64,000 bases of DNA, taken from assembly GCA_946807835.1 (NCBI GenBank), contig CAMPEX010000001.1, positions 2,185,001-2,249,000 on the forward strand, read 5' to 3'. This DNA is from Ailanthus altissimus. Taxonomy: Eukaryota > Streptophyta > Magnoliopsida > Sapindales > Simaroubaceae. The notes below the pieces were generated by a model that saw nothing but the letters and a program-made list of their open reading frames with translations, was not told the origin of the DNA and searched no databases. Each line of letters begins with the position of its first letter. Positions within the stretch are counted from its first letter, which is position 1. The position numbers and the translations under genes are program-made. Below are positions 36,740 to 48,824 of the stretch, in pieces.

Positions 36740-38790
36740 AACTAGTGCTTATGTGCTATTCTAATATTGTATGAATATTAATTGTTTAATATTTATACAA
36801 TAAGAATTTTGAATAAAATCATTAATATTAAATACATATGATAAGATGCTTGTAACATTTCAGGCATTGTATAATCTGAATGAGTTCAAATTTGGTTAAA
36901 CGAAATTTAGACCAAGGCTAAGAGTTAACAACGCTTAGAGTTATAATTGCTAAGAGTTAGCGTTGTTAATAGTTAGCAGGTTATAAGAGCAATTAAATCT
37001 AAAGAGTTAAAGCTTTGTCTGAAATATGACAAAGACCTAAAGGTATACTAGCAATGATATAGTTGCAAATGGTGCGAAGAAATATCATTGTGCAAGTATA
37101 TTTTTAAATGTTATGTTCCTAATCTATTTTCATTGATTCGGGTCTGTCAATGGAAATTTATTTAATATAAATCGATGTATATCTATATCTAGATGGTTTG
37201 GATGGTTAGTTTTAGCAAACTATAAGCTTAGTGAAAGCTCGTATAGATATGCGAGTATTCAGTTAGGACTGAGTACTTAACAGGCATAATTAGGATCTCT
37301 AATAGACATCTTATAAAGCCGTCAATGGATGATCCTTTCAAATTGGAAAGTATTCGTGACTCTTTGACCTGAGGACCACAGTGGATTTATGAGTGATCAC
37401 TATTCTTAGGTTCTACACATGTTAGAAACTTTTTATGGTTTAACCATTGGGTATCGCTGGGTATGGTCCGATGCTATGGAGTTTAGTGTGTGCAGATATG
37501 GAATCTGTTAGCTCATATAGGTGAGCTGTATATTTAGATGCTCCAAGATTTTATTCCAGAAAATCTTTTGGCTATAAGTAATTCACTTGGGAAAAATATT
37601 TCCCATGTCAGAAACAATATAGTAAAAGTGTTTGTGGATATTGCTTATCGAAATACAAATCTGGAGATAAGTTGTAGCGTTGAGCATATAGAGACTTGAC
37701 GGTGATGATCTATATCTTTACTTTACTAAGATATAAATGATAGAGGGATTATACAAATATACATTAACCTTAACTTGTACAGTTTAACATACAGTTTTTT
37801 TGTATTTCGATAATAAGTGTGCGAAAAACATTTATGGACTTACAAAAGAGTTTCGTAAGATAAAACGGGTGTAAACTTAGGGAGTCTCATTATATAAAGT
37901 GTACTCGTTATGCACTAGAGTAGCGCATAAGATTGAATAGTTCAATCTATGAAGTTCTTGAAAATTAAAATTATTTTAGGGTCTTTCGGGGAGATCATAA
38001 TGTTTAAGTGTTAAGCCTAAAATCTCAACATGTGGGTCTTGCCACATTAACTTGCCGCATGTCATGCCATTAATTTGTAACGGCATGATATCAATGGGCC
38101 ATTAATTATTAAGTGTTAATAGTTGCTTTTGGCAATCAAAATAACAAAATGAAATTAAGCATTTGGAAGCATACTATTCGGCCAATTTGTATCTAGCATG
38201 AGTTGTTGATTTATAATTGGTTTACTATTGCTTATTTCATTATCATGTTTTTCTAAAGTAAGTGGTGGCATTGAGCAATATGTTTTTACTTATGAAATTG
38301 GCTACCAATCTCTACAAAACTCGGCCAAGCTTTTATTTTATAACACTAATAAAATGTTTAAGCATAAGGTTTACAATATAATTGCATTGTTATATTTAAA
38401 CAAAAATCACCACTCATTAATTTGTAATTGGCGAAAGTTGAGGCCAAGTTATTTATTTAAAGGACTGAATTGCATTTGCTTAAATCAATATAAATATAAG
38501 TGAAGTGTTTTAAGAGAAACATAAGTAAGAAAAGGCAATAGAGATTGTTGAGGCCAAGAGCAATAAAAATATAAGAAGCAAGTGTTGTTTCAAGAAAATA
38601 TTCTAGCCAGAATAGAAAGCTATCGTTCTAGTTCGAAGGATCCCACCGAGTCTTAGACTAGAATAGCGCAAAGCATGCTTTGAAGATGAGTTCTCTAATA
38701 TCTCATTAGGGTAATGAAATGTTTGTTTATATTTTGTTACACTTAATTATGAATGTGTGATGTGTAATTATAAATTAAAATATACAAGCT
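36740..38790 (+). other. AT-rich region after copia copy C, probable 3' LTR
   Basis: Follows the RNase H stop and a purine-rich stretch (GCAAGTAGGAGTCA near 36723) that could be the polypurine tract. It has no coding domain; the ORF at 38228-38503 has no recognisable motif. It runs to the start of Tat protease homology. The LTR boundaries are not defined by TG...CA ends that I could verify. Confidence 0.45.
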
Positions 38791-38951
38791 CACCCCATGC
38801 ACAACGTACTTTCAATGTGTAACACCTCAACTGCCAAAAAGCCATGAATGCACTCTATACTAATCATGTTCACTTAAGAGATGTTAAAAATGTCAGCTCC
38901 TTAAACAATAATTCATTGGTTGTAACCATTTAGATAGTAGGAATGAAAATG

Positions 38952-39189
38952 AACAAAGTGTTTGTTGATAAAAGAAGCTTAGTCAATTTGGCATTCAAGG
39001 ATACTATTACCGAGCTTGACATCAAGGATCTCAAGATATAACAAATATAAACCCGCCTCTACGAGTTTAAAGATAGTTATGTAATGTCTTTAGAAGTTTC
39101 CATTTTGCTAATATCAATAAGGGAAAAGCCCTATAACACAACAATGATGACTAACTTTGTGGTGGCCGACCAACTTATTGTTGGGGATC
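38952..39189 (+). pseudogene. Tat protease
   Basis: The plus strand reads VFVDKRSLVNLAFKDTITEL, then LYEFKDSYVMSLEVSILLIS and MMTNFVVADQLIVG. This matches the Tat aspartic protease, in which the catalytic aspartate is normally followed by glycines (V-D-G-G-S); here it reads V-D-K-R-S, so the aspartate survives and the conserved glycine does not. An LTR-like segment interrupts the domain at 39190. Confidence 0.75.
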
Positions 39190-40362
39190 TAATACATGTG
39201 GGTGTATGCATGTGCAATTGTGTCTATTGCCTAAAATACGTATCTTATACATATTCTACACAACGGAAGCGTGTAAATTACAATAAATAAAATATATTAA
39301 TCACATTAATATATTAGTAGTATAGAGAACGCATCTTAACGTGTAACATTATACACGTATTTTTTTCGGAGTCTGCATAGAGACCAATTCACAAACAGTT
39401 CTAGTCACCAACACGGTGGGCTTGGTGAGCTAGAACAACAGCCTTATACGCAACACTAGGTTTAACTCTTAAACCCCAAAATGGACGGTGTATGTTTTTA
39501 TCATTTTCTCCGAAAGGATAAGAAATTGAGAATTTGAAGCAATTCACCATTGTTTCAATTAGAAGAATAGAGAAAATTAAATAATTCATTTTTCCCTTTT
39601 TTTTTCTTCTTCCTTCGTTCCATTTTTCCTTCTTTCTCTCTTTCTCCATTTCTTTCATTTGCTTTCTCTCAGCATGAATGCAAAACACACACAGCACATT
39701 TTTCATCTCTCTCTCTTTATATATATAATAAAATAATAATATAATATATTATATAATATAAAAAATATATAATAATAATAAAATATACATAATGGGTGCC
39801 AACTATTTGGCACCCAAATAAAATATTATATAATGTACTCAAATAAAATAATATAAAAATATATTATATAATATAACAAGAGAGATATTTTAATTATTTA
39901 ATAATTAAATAATAAAAATGTGAAATGACCATTTTGCCCCTCATAAATAGTTACCAAGTCTACCCCTTAGTGGGTCACACCAAACTCGTACTTGGATAAA
40001 CTCAACCAAGGTCCCACAATACGCCACGTGTCATTATACAATTAGTAAATAACAATTATTGACTAATTATTGTATTTAACACTTAAATATAGTCATGCAT
40101 GCATTCCCGTATTGCTGAATATTGCTAGATTAAACACTTTAATCTGGCATGCTGCCCTAGTGCACAACGAGTTCACTCCATATCGTCGGACTCCTTAGGT
40201 CCTATGCTCGATTCGTCAAATGGAACTATTTCATGAGTCTATGAGCAATGCCCTATGCACACATCACGGATATTACAAATCAGCGCGTTGAACCATGTAA
40301 GCTGAGGTTACAACGCATAAGTATAGTCCTTCCATCATGATATCCTGGATGTGCGAGGATAT
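39190..40362 (-). mobile_element. LTR-like insertion in Tat protease
   Basis: Non-coding, AT-rich, 1173 bp, separating two parts of the Tat protease end. GGATC stands on both sides (39185-39189 and 40363-40367), consistent with a 5-bp target duplication. Inside are a CT-rich tract (39590-39720), TA-rich DNA (39715-39900) and a GC-balanced right third. Orientation is tentative, based on general resemblance to the other minus-oriented copia LTRs. The ends read TA...AT, not TG...CA, so either they have mutated or the boundaries differ by a few bases. The minus ORF at 39706-39401 has no domain. Confidence 0.5.
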
Positions 40363-40367
40363 GGATC

Positions 40368-41600
40368 ATCACCGTCAAATCCTCTAGTGCTTATCCACAC
40401 CTTATACACGGATTATCTTAAACTTAAATTTCTTACAGGAGAAAGAGTAAAAATCCTTAGGGTTTATCAAAAATCAACCCGAAGATATTATGTGACCATG
40501 TCCCAAAGAACTTTCTACATCACCACCATAAACCCACATAAGGAAAAAAAATCCAAATCCCTCTAACCTATAGGCGACCTATGTTCCGATACCTGTTCAG
40601 TTAGAAACACTTGAGAAAACTATGAAGATAGGCTTACTAGAGCCTAAGATAAGAGCAAAACTAGTCTATTTAATAAGAGAATTTATCGACATCTTCGCCT
40701 AGTTGCATGAGGACATGTGCCAGGGATAGACCTTGCTATCATATATATCACATGCATTGGCAATAGATTCATCCTTCAAACTAGTCAAGCAAAACAAAAG
40801 GAATTTCAACTAAGAAATGAATGAAGCAATGACAGCCAAAGTTGAGAAACTCTTGATGGTAGGTTTATTATGAGAACTCAACTATCCTGAATGGTTAGCC
40901 AATGTTGTCATGGTAAGAAAACCAAATGAGAAGAAGACAATATATGTAGACTTCACGGATAGGAATAATGCTTGCACAAAAGAAAGCTTCCCTCTCCCAA
41001 CGATCAACCAACTCATGGACTCCACAGTTAGACACACTCTACTCAGCTTCATAGATGCATTCTCAAGATACAATCACATTCAGATGTTCCTACGTGATCA
41101 AGAGAAAACTTTCTTTATCACTCACTATGGAACATATTGTTACAAAGTCATGCTATTCAGACTTATCAAAGACTTGTTAAGACTCACTATAGAATGCGAG
41201 GGCAACTTATCAAAGACTTGTTAAGAAGCTTTTCAAGCCCTTAATTAGGAAAAGCATAGAAGTCTACATAGACGACATGATAGCTAAGTTCAAATGAGTA
41301 TAAAACCATATTGATGACCTTAGAGAAACTTTCAACATTCTAATTGAACACAACATGAAAGTTAACCTCAAAAAATATTTTGGAGTTAAATCAAGAAAAT
41401 ACTTAGGCTTTCTAGTAATCCAAAGAGGAATAGAAGCTAATTTAAAAAAGGTTAGAGTAGTTCTACAGATGAAGTCTATAAGCACAGTCAATAAGATACA
41501 AAGACTTATATGCCAGATAGATTCCTTTAATCAATTTATTTCAAAAGCCACTGACAAATGCTTTGAATTTTTTCAAACTATCAAAGGAAAGGACAAAATA
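40368..41600 (+). pseudogene. Tat reverse transcriptase with upstream linker
   Basis: Linker 40368-40560 reads YTDYLKLKFLTGERVKILRV then RRYYVTMS. The RT starts near 40570 with PVQLETLEKTMKIGLLEPK; 40910-41224 is open and contains VRKPNEKKTIYVDFTDRNNA, FIDAFSRYNHIQMF (first catalytic aspartate intact) and ITHYGTYCYKVMLF. A 20-bp sequence 'cttatcaaagacttgttaag' is duplicated at about 41164 and 41204, disrupting the region before the polymerase box. YIDD at 41265-41276 is intact. 41355-41606 is the thumb (MKVNLKKYFGVKSRKYLGFL, RGIEANLKKV, FISKATDKC). Frameshifts near 40900 and 41225 show it is inactive. Confidence 0.88.
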
Positions 41601-42321
41601 AGTTGACCTTACAGTGCGAAGATGCTTTCCAAAAATTGAAGTCTAGCCCAATTACTTTAGCTCATCGTACCAAGACTAGGGGACCATCTAATCCTATATC
41701 TAGAAGTCTACGATTGAGTAACAAGTGTAACACTGGTAAAAGAAGACAATGTCCAAGAACTAGTTTACTTCACCTCCAAAGCATTTACAAATCTTGAGAC
41801 TTATTACTCGCCAACAGAAAAAGTATCCTTAGCATTAGTTACAATTTGATAAAAGTTGAGCTTTACTTCTAGTCCTATACAATAATCTTTCTCACCAACC
41901 AGCCCCAAGACAAACATTTCATAATCTGGACGTTTTCGAATGACTTATTAAGCTTTGAAAGTTCAAAGTACAAACCAAGAGAACTATTAAGGCATAATCT
42001 CTTAGCGTCTTTATTGTGGAATGTACACATGGCGAAAAAGTCGCAGGGACCACTCAATGTGAAAGCTTCTTCAAACACCTGATAAGAGAAGGACTTTTAA
42101 GTTTCTATTTGGATACTCTTCATCAATAAGGCCTCAAACTCAAAAGGGTGTGAGGCTGCATAATTCTCGTTAGTTAAGTAGGAGATAAGCTCAACTATGC
42201 AGTCAGTTTCAGTTTCATAGCTACCAATATTGAAGTCAAATACGAAGCCTTTCTAACAAGACTACAAATTATGCGAGCATTCATCACCAAAAAAATTTTA
42301 TTCAAGAATGACTCAATGCTT
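41600..42321 (+). pseudogene. Tat RNase H, first part
   Basis: The plus strand gives LTLQCEDAFQKLKS at the start and degenerate connection sequence to about 42100. Then comes the Tat-specific second RNase H core: KGCEAA-type sequence near 42150, KLNYAVSFSFIATNIEVKYE near 42190-42245, and AFLTGLQIMRAFITKKI to 42300. Coding similarity stops at an NDS motif near 42315 and resumes at 51076 with MAAYL, on the far side of the copia insertion. Confidence 0.75.
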
Positions 42322-42730
42322 TAACTACATGCAATACCAGGTGATTCATCGTTTGATGGTCACGTTTGACAATTGGTTTTCTAACCAATATTCCACACTA
42401 AAGCTCCAGTGACATAACTATTTTGTCATCCAAAATCATATCATCTCATGGTATCCTTTTCAAAAGCATTCAGTATGCCTACTCTGCAGTATTATTGTCC
42501 AGATATTACTGCTTCCGTAGGGAACAAGTTCGGGAATTCTATCTAACTTTTAAATGAATTATCTAGACATTCATATGCGTACATTATTTAAATGCATAAC
42601 TAAATAAAGGAAATAGCTTACACATATAAATAAAGAACTCTTTCTTTTACTAAATAATTATTTCATTGATTACATAATATTATGTCTCTGAAACCAACGA
42701 CACGAATGGTTTCTAAACCTTACACCAATA
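42322..42730 (-). repeat. 3' LTR of copia copy D, truncated
   Basis: 408 bp closely similar to 50155-50508: 'atgcaataccaggtgattca', 'tactgcttccgtagggaaca', 'aagaactctttcttttacta'. On the minus strand it starts TATTGGTGTAAGG (TG mutated to TA), directly after the polypurine tract. The inner three quarters expected from the other LTR are missing. Confidence 0.88.
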
Positions 42731-42744
42731 AACTCCCACTAGTA
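42731..42744 (-). other. Polypurine tract of copia copy D
   Basis: Minus strand ACTAGTGGGAGTT, the usual copia AGTGGGAG tract abutting the 3' LTR. Confidence 0.8.
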
Positions 42745-42759
42745 TTAAAGCCATTCGTT

Positions 42760-44290
42760 GTTGTATCTCATACCCAGCTTCTCAATATGCAGGTCTAGCT
42801 ATTTTTATGTCATCGCTTTAGTTAGTAGATTGGTTATGTTCTCTTTCGAAGAGACCTTTCGAATCAATATCTCTTCAGCTCCAATGATTTCTCTAAGAGT
42901 GTGATACTTGTGCTGAACATGCCCAAACCTTTTGTAGGATCTTGGTTCCTTAGCCTGTGCAATAGCCCCAGTATTGTCATAGAACACAGTTATCGGATAA
43001 CACATGTTCAAAACCACTTTTAATTCGGATATGAATTTTTTCATCTAAATGGCCTATTTTGCTACTGCTAAAGTAGCAATATATTCAGCTTCAATAGTCG
43101 AGTCTACTGTAGTTGACTACTTAGAACTCTTCCAGCTTACAGCACCTTTATACACAGAAAGATATATCCTTATGTAAATTTTTTATCATTAATGTCTGAC
43201 TAAAAATCAGCATCTGAGTATCCCTGAATGTTTAACTCTGAACATCCATAACTTAAAACTAGATTGTTAGTTCTTCTCAAGTACTTAAGGATCGTCTTTA
43301 CACATGACCAATGTTTTTTCCTTGGATTAGCCTGATATCTGCTTGTAACACTTACAGCATATGTGATATCAGTCTTATACATAGCATGGTGTATATAAGG
43401 CTCCCTACTGTCAAAGTATAAGGAACACCACGCATCTTTTAACCTATATCTTTTGAAAGATAAAGACTTTTCATGAAGGGCAAGAGACCTCTCTTAGAGT
43501 TCTCCATGTTGAACCTTTTCAGCATTTGTTTTATGTACAATCTTTGGGATAATCCAATTATCCTTTTACATTTATCGCTATAGATGTGTATCCCAAAGAC
43601 AAAAGTTGCATCTCCTAAGTCCTTCACTGAGAAAGTTCTGGATAACTAGATTTTAATCTCTATCATCACGACTATATCATTTCCCATCAAAAGTATGTCA
43701 TCCACACACAGTATGAGAAATGTGATGGCATGATCCTTAACCCAATTATATACACAAAGGTCATTCAAATTCTTGATAAAACCAAATGATTTTATTGTCT
43801 CATCGAACTAGATGTTCCAATTTCCAAAAGCTTGCTTCAATCCGTAAATGGATCAATACAATTTGCATACCATGTTTTGGTTAGATGAGGAAACACAAAC
43901 TATTGGTTGTTCCATATAAATGTTTTCCTCAATGAAACCATTGAGGAAAGCCGTTTTGACATTCATCTGCCAAATTTCATAGTCATAATACTACTATGGC
44001 TAGCATAATTCAGATGGACTTAATCATTGCCACGGGTGAAAAGGTTTCCTCATAGTCCAACTCTTGTTTCTGAGTTTAAGCTTTCGTAACTAGTTGTACT
44101 TTGAAGGTCTCTACCATTTCATCCTGGCCAATCTTTTTCTTATAGACCCATTTACAACCTATAGGGATTATTAATTCATGGGGGTTTATAAATGTCCATA
44201 CTTGGTTGGCATGCATTGATTTTATCTTAAAATTCATTGCTTCTAGCCATTTTCCTGAATCCTTATCCAAGATAGCTTTCTCGTAGCTTC
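42760..44290 (-). pseudogene. Copia copy D reverse transcriptase and RNase H
   Basis: RT begins near 44270 (KWLEAMNFKIKSMHANQVWT, then IPIGCKWVYKKKIGQDEMVE). The polymerase box reads CVDD at 43697-43708 where YVDD is expected. 43627-43439 reads MKDLGDATFVFGIHIYSDK then GLSQRLYIKQMLKRFNMEN. 43382-43200 reads MYKTDITYAVSVTSRYQANP then SYGCSELNIQGYSDADF, the start of RNase H; 43044-42805 reads YDNTGAIAQAKEPRSYKRFG then ENITNLLTKAMT, its end. The domain order integrase-RT-RNase H confirms Ty1/copia. Several stops and frameshifts make it inactive. Confidence 0.9.
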
Positions 44291-44463
44291 TGAAATTATC
44301 ACCATAATCAATAGCTTCTACTAGGTAAGATTCAAAATCATGTTCTTGTAGAAATCCATACCTTTCTAGAGGTTTGGTTACTTTAGAAAACCTACGTGCT
44401 AAAATTAAAGTATCTGATACTAAGGTTTGCTAAGTGGACGATCCAACTTCAGTACTTTTGGTT

Positions 44464-45475
44464 CTAGGCTTTTGGAACTCTTCCTTGAGCTCTATTTCCC
44501 TCCATATGCCACGGTTCTAAGAACTCTTTCTCAAATAATCTGGCATTTTTACTGATTGTATTTCTCTGATCATATAGGAAATAGAAATAATATCCTAAAC
44601 CATCTTTAGGATACCCTATGAACCGACCTTTCTCTAACCTTATGTCCAATTTATCCGTCTTGACTATCTTGATATAAGTTGGACAACCCCCAAATCCTCA
44701 TATAATTAAGACAATGGGATTTACCGTACCATATCTCATATGTTGTCTTCTGTATGGACTTTGACGGTACTCTATTTAAGATATGAATTGTTGTCTGCAA
44801 AGCATATCCCCAAAGTGAGACTGATAAGTCTATAAAACTCACTATTGATCGTGCCATATCCAATAGGGTATGATTCGTCCTTTCAGACACTCCATTCAAC
44901 TGAAAGTATGAAGGCATTAACTATAAGATTATACCATTATTTCTCAAATAGGCCTGAAACTCTGTACTCAAGTATTCACCTCTATGATCTGATCGTAACG
45001 CTTTAATGCTCTTTCCAGTTTGTTTCTCTACTTCATTCTTAAACTCTCTAAACTTTTCAAAAGATTCAGATTTGTATTTCATCAAATACAAATACCCGTA
45101 CCGTGACATATCATCAGTGAAGGTAGTGAAGTATTCAAATCCACCTTTAGCCATAGTGCTAAATGGTCTATATACATATGTATGTATGAGCTCTAGAAGT
45201 TCCTTACCCTTTCTCCTTTATTATTGAAAAGAGATTTGGTTATCTTACCTTGGCGACAAGATTCACAAGTTGGATAGGGTTCACAACCCAATATGCTTAA
45301 AAGCCTACTTTCTCTAAGTTATTTTAACCTTCTTTCTCCTATATGACCAAGTCTGTGATGCCACAAGACTTTTGGATTTGATTCTATTTAAGTTCTCTTA
45401 TTTGTAATGGCATTGATTGAATCATTCAGCTCTAATATATACAAACCATTTGTATTTAAGGCTTTTGCAACTAAT
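44464..45475 (-). pseudogene. Copia copy D GAG-pre-integrase and integrase
   Basis: 45475-45235 carries GLYILELNDSINAITNKRT, VLWHHRLGHIGERRLK and CEPYPTCESCRQGKITKS: the HHCC zinc domain with all ligands visible. The core follows: FEYFTTFTDDMSRYGYLYLM (first aspartate), KSIKALRSDHRGEYLSTEFQ (second aspartate, with R and G exchanged for H and R after it) and NGVSERTNHTLLDMARSI (glutamate). A stop at about 44918 separates two otherwise open halves. 44649-44464 is the post-core region (FIGYPKDGLGYYFYFLYDQR). It is the best preserved integrase in the window. Confidence 0.9.
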
Positions 45476-45734
45476 ATATTTCCAAAATATAACAAACATT
45501 CATTTCCATTAAACTACATTATATTACCACTTTTACATAATGCAGAAATATAAATAATGTTCCTTGTTACTTCTTTAAAGTACAATACTTTATTTAAGTA
45601 CAAAACATGTTTTGACAGAAGTCTAATGAAACAGTTTTCAATGGCTGAAGCTGCAACTCTTGTTATTCGCCATCTTCAAAATGACTTCATCTCTAGCAAG
45701 CTCAAATATTCTGCATAACATGTATAGTCATACA

Positions 45735-45775
45735 AACATGTGATGTAGCAACTAAATCTAATATCCAATAATGAT
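45735..45775 (-). pseudogene. Copia copy D protease active-site region
   Basis: The minus strand reads YWILDLVATSHVC near 45744-45767. The copia consensus here is D-S-G-A-T-S-H; serine and glycine of the active-site triplet are leucine and valine, so proteolysis should be lost. The remaining protease is too degenerate to delimit. Confidence 0.65.
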
Positions 45776-45805
45776 TATTTTAATCAATACTTAATTCAAA
45801 TTTAA

Positions 45806-46679
45806 TCATATGACATTGGTGTGTATCTTTTCCCTTGGCCTTCTTAAAGCTGTTAAGATACTATGGATAATTCCTCTTCTAGTGTCCCTCAACTCTATAG
45901 TGGAAACAGGTTCTTTTACTCTCACTAGTATCACTATTTTTAGCCTTCTCAGCTTTAGGCACTGCTTTCTTGAAGGGTTACTTCTAAGGTCAAACTTTTG
46001 GGCCCTTCTTGTGTTGTCCATGTGTTTTTTTCTTTGTCTTTTGTTTAGCAGAAGCCATAAAGATATTTTCTTGTGGTTCCTTAGACTTTTGTTTATAGAA
46101 ATCCTGAATCTCATTCAATAGCTATGGAAGCTCCATCTCAATCCTATTGAGATTGTAATTGATTATAAACACTTTATAACTCAAATAAAAGGACTGGAGA
46201 ATCAAATTCGCCCCGATGCGGTTTGAAAGGATCATATAATTCACCTGTAGTTGGGACATCATCTTGATCACCTTGATCACATGGTCATCAGGTGGCATTC
46301 CTTCCCTTAACTTCATGTTGAAGAGAGAGACACAGAGTTTGTATTCCGTTAGTTTGGAGTTCTCCTTGTATAACTCTTCCAAGGAGATCAGGGCATTGTA
46401 TGCGTCTGAAAACTTTTCATAATGCATCTGGATATCTTGAGACATAGAAGCCATCATATAGTTTCTAGTCTTTTTACTGTTCGTTTTTCATTGCTTGTTA
46501 GTATCTCTTTCATGCTGTGAAGCATTAAGATCTATGTCGACTAAAAGTGGACCTTCAAGAACGTACAAAATATTTTTGAAGTCTAAAACCAATTTTAAAT
46601 TTCTTATCAAATTACTGTAATTAGGCCCCGTCAATGTATGTATTTCGAGAAGACTTAGGAGAACTGCATTGTTTGCCAT
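45806..46679 (-). pseudogene. Copia copy D gag pseudogene
   Basis: The start at 46679 gives MANNAVLLSLLEIHTLTGPN then YSNLIRNLKLVLDFKNILYV, the copia Gag amino terminus. After a stop near 46488 the UBN2-type capsid region is open at 46457-46122 (EELYKENSKLTEYKLCVSLF, REGMPPDDHVIKVIKMMSQL). A frameshift near 46115 leads to a basic linker. The zinc knuckle at 45867-45908 reads C-F-H-Y-R-V-E-G-H-stop-K-R-N-Y: two cysteines are tyrosine and the residue after histidine is a stop, all three explicable by G to A changes on the sense strand. Confidence 0.85.
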
Positions 46680-48810
46680 TTTTTAAAATATCACAAGTAT
46701 TGCTAAAAATAAATAATTCGCTTATTAATGTTGTAATCAATTTAATAAAATTGCTAAATCTTATTTAGCTCCCACTAATTTATTCGAATCTCACACTTTT
46801 CATGCTCGATTAAAAAATTTACGTTGGATTAAATTTCTTAATAAAGAATCAAATTCTTATTAAATTTAATTAACCTGGATTAAATTTCTTAATAGAGAAT
46901 CAAATTCTTATTAAATTTAATTAACCTCACATAATAGACTCTTGGTTAATTAATTCTAATAAGTAGGAAACTATTTCTTTTTCACATCTCATGTGAGCTA
47001 TGATCCATTTATTATGCCATAACTTTGGATACCTCACATAATAAACTCTTGATACCCTAGGCTAGTTAAATCCAAACCAATAGGCTTTCTTAAAATGGCA
47101 TTCCCACCAAGTCTTCACATAATAGAATCTAGGACAAGATAGGAATTTTTATCTAAGATTAAGATATAATTCTTTCCGGGGTATAAAAATCATATCCCTT
47201 ACATAATAGAATCTTGGGATTTCATATTTATGCCAAGGAACTAATTATACCCCATATTGGGAGGCACGGATTCAATAATTTTTTTTTCTTTAAGAAGGTT
47301 TTAATTTTATTACCATCTGTAAATTTAGTCCAATTTTATGCTTTAATATATAAACAATTTATTCAACTCATGCATAAAAACATAAAGCATGTTGGTTGAT
47401 CAATGGGGTTTTCAAAAATACAATCCTAAGGTAAACTATTTATCCTATCTTATATCTCTATCAAGATTACCATATGTATGTTCTCGTCCATCCGCTCCAA
47501 TTACATGAGCAATCTTAGGCATGAGCAATAATGAAATAATTATTATTACATGCCATTAAAAAATATTACAAACCTTGAATATTTTTCAAAAAATAAATGG
47601 CACCTATTGATCAACCCTTAATCTAACATTCAACCATCACGTAAATAAATATTAAATTAAAGCATCCATAACATTTAATTTAAACAATTTTAATAATTAA
47701 TATGCTATGAATATAAAATTGGTCAGTGCCATAATATATATATATATATCTCATATATATTGCCTTGTGTGTGAATATGAAAAGTGTATTTGACAATTAT
47801 TTAAAACTTTTAGGGCATGCAACAATTGCAAATTTTAAGCATCATCATGCTTATGTCATGTTCCACCAAAAATTTTAAAATTAATTTTTTTTTTATTATT
47901 ATTTTATCAAATCAATCACTTTTAGAAAACTTTATGCAAGGAGTTGAATAAATCAAGTAATGATGATATCTCATACAATTATTTTTAATATATTTTGAAC
48001 TTTTCAAAAATATTAATTATTATCATTTCAAAAATAATAATAAATTTATTTCTTCCATGACATGATAAATAATAATTTTGTTTCAAATATTTTCTATGCA
48101 TAACATAGATAAACCCATCTAATTATAAAATCTCATATTATAATACATTTGATTTTGAACACTTCAAAATTCAAATTATCAATATTTCATAAATATTGAT
48201 AATGCATGTTATGCAAGTCATGACAAATAATCAAATTATTTATGATATCATACAATTGACAATTAAATGCCTTTTACATATTTTATTATAAAAAAAATTC
48301 ATCACATGAATTCTTTCCCAAAACCAATCCAACATGTTAATTTATCATTCAAAGCATATACAACACTTGCATATAGGCACACCATATTACTTTTTCTAAA
48401 ACATATCATCATATTAGACATATACATGCTCCCAGCACAATAACTTATCCCTTAAGCATGTAATCAACATAAAAAACATGATAAGATTAAAATAAAAACA
48501 ATCCCATAAAAATATTTTGTTACATCACATGTAACCTACAAGCCCATACTTATGCATCTCATGCATCTAATAGTTCACTGCATATACCAGCAATTCCAAT
48601 CACATTAGAGTAAATAAATAAAAAAAATTCAATAGCATATACACATGGCCAAACCACAAATAACCTTACATGATGATATTTTGTATCAAATGAAATGTGC
48701 AAGCTAGTATATATGTATCTCATGCCACCAACCAATTGAATGCAACATATTCATAACATTTATGCCTTTTTCAAGTGATTTTGCTTAAAAGAACATGTAA
48801 AATCCTTCGT
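46680..48810 (-). other. Long untranslated leader of copia copy D, with four short repeats
   Basis: About 2.1 kb of AT-rich non-coding DNA between the primer-binding site and gag. Four copies of a short motif sit near gag, given on the plus strand: CCTCACATAATAGACTC (46925), CCTCACATAATAAACTC (47032), CTTCACATAATAGAATC (47113) and CCCTTACATAATAGAATC (47196), spaced 81-107 bp. On the sense strand the core is CTATTATGTGAGG. A 38-bp stretch around 46825 is also repeated at 46872 ('ttggattaaatttcttaata'). Confidence 0.75.
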
Positions 48811-48822
48811 GTTCTGATACCA
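48811..48822 (-). other. Primer-binding site of copia copy D
   Basis: Minus strand TGGTATCAGAAC, matching the initiator-Met tRNA 3' end at 10-11 of 12 positions, 2 nt inside the LTR terminus at 48825. Confidence 0.85.
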
Positions 48823-48824
48823 TT

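Larger units (their letters stand above)
33700..38790 (+). mobile_element. Decayed Ty1/copia element (copy C)
   Basis: Plus-strand order: leader with repeated short motifs (33846-34133), degenerate gag/protease (about 34400-35200), GAG-pre-integrase (35200-35350), integrase (35395-36130), a junction near 36150 that skips reverse transcriptase, RNase H (36240-36714), and an AT-rich 3' region compatible with an LTR (about 36760-38790). Stops occur every few codons, more than in the other copia copies, which suggests an older insertion. The Tat protease starts right after its end. LTR termini and target duplication could not be fixed. Confidence 0.7.

Noticed and set aside
38228..38503. 91-codon plus-strand ORF near the end of copia copy C
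   Set aside because: No similarity to any retroelement domain and composed of AT-rich codons; treated as chance within the probable LTR.
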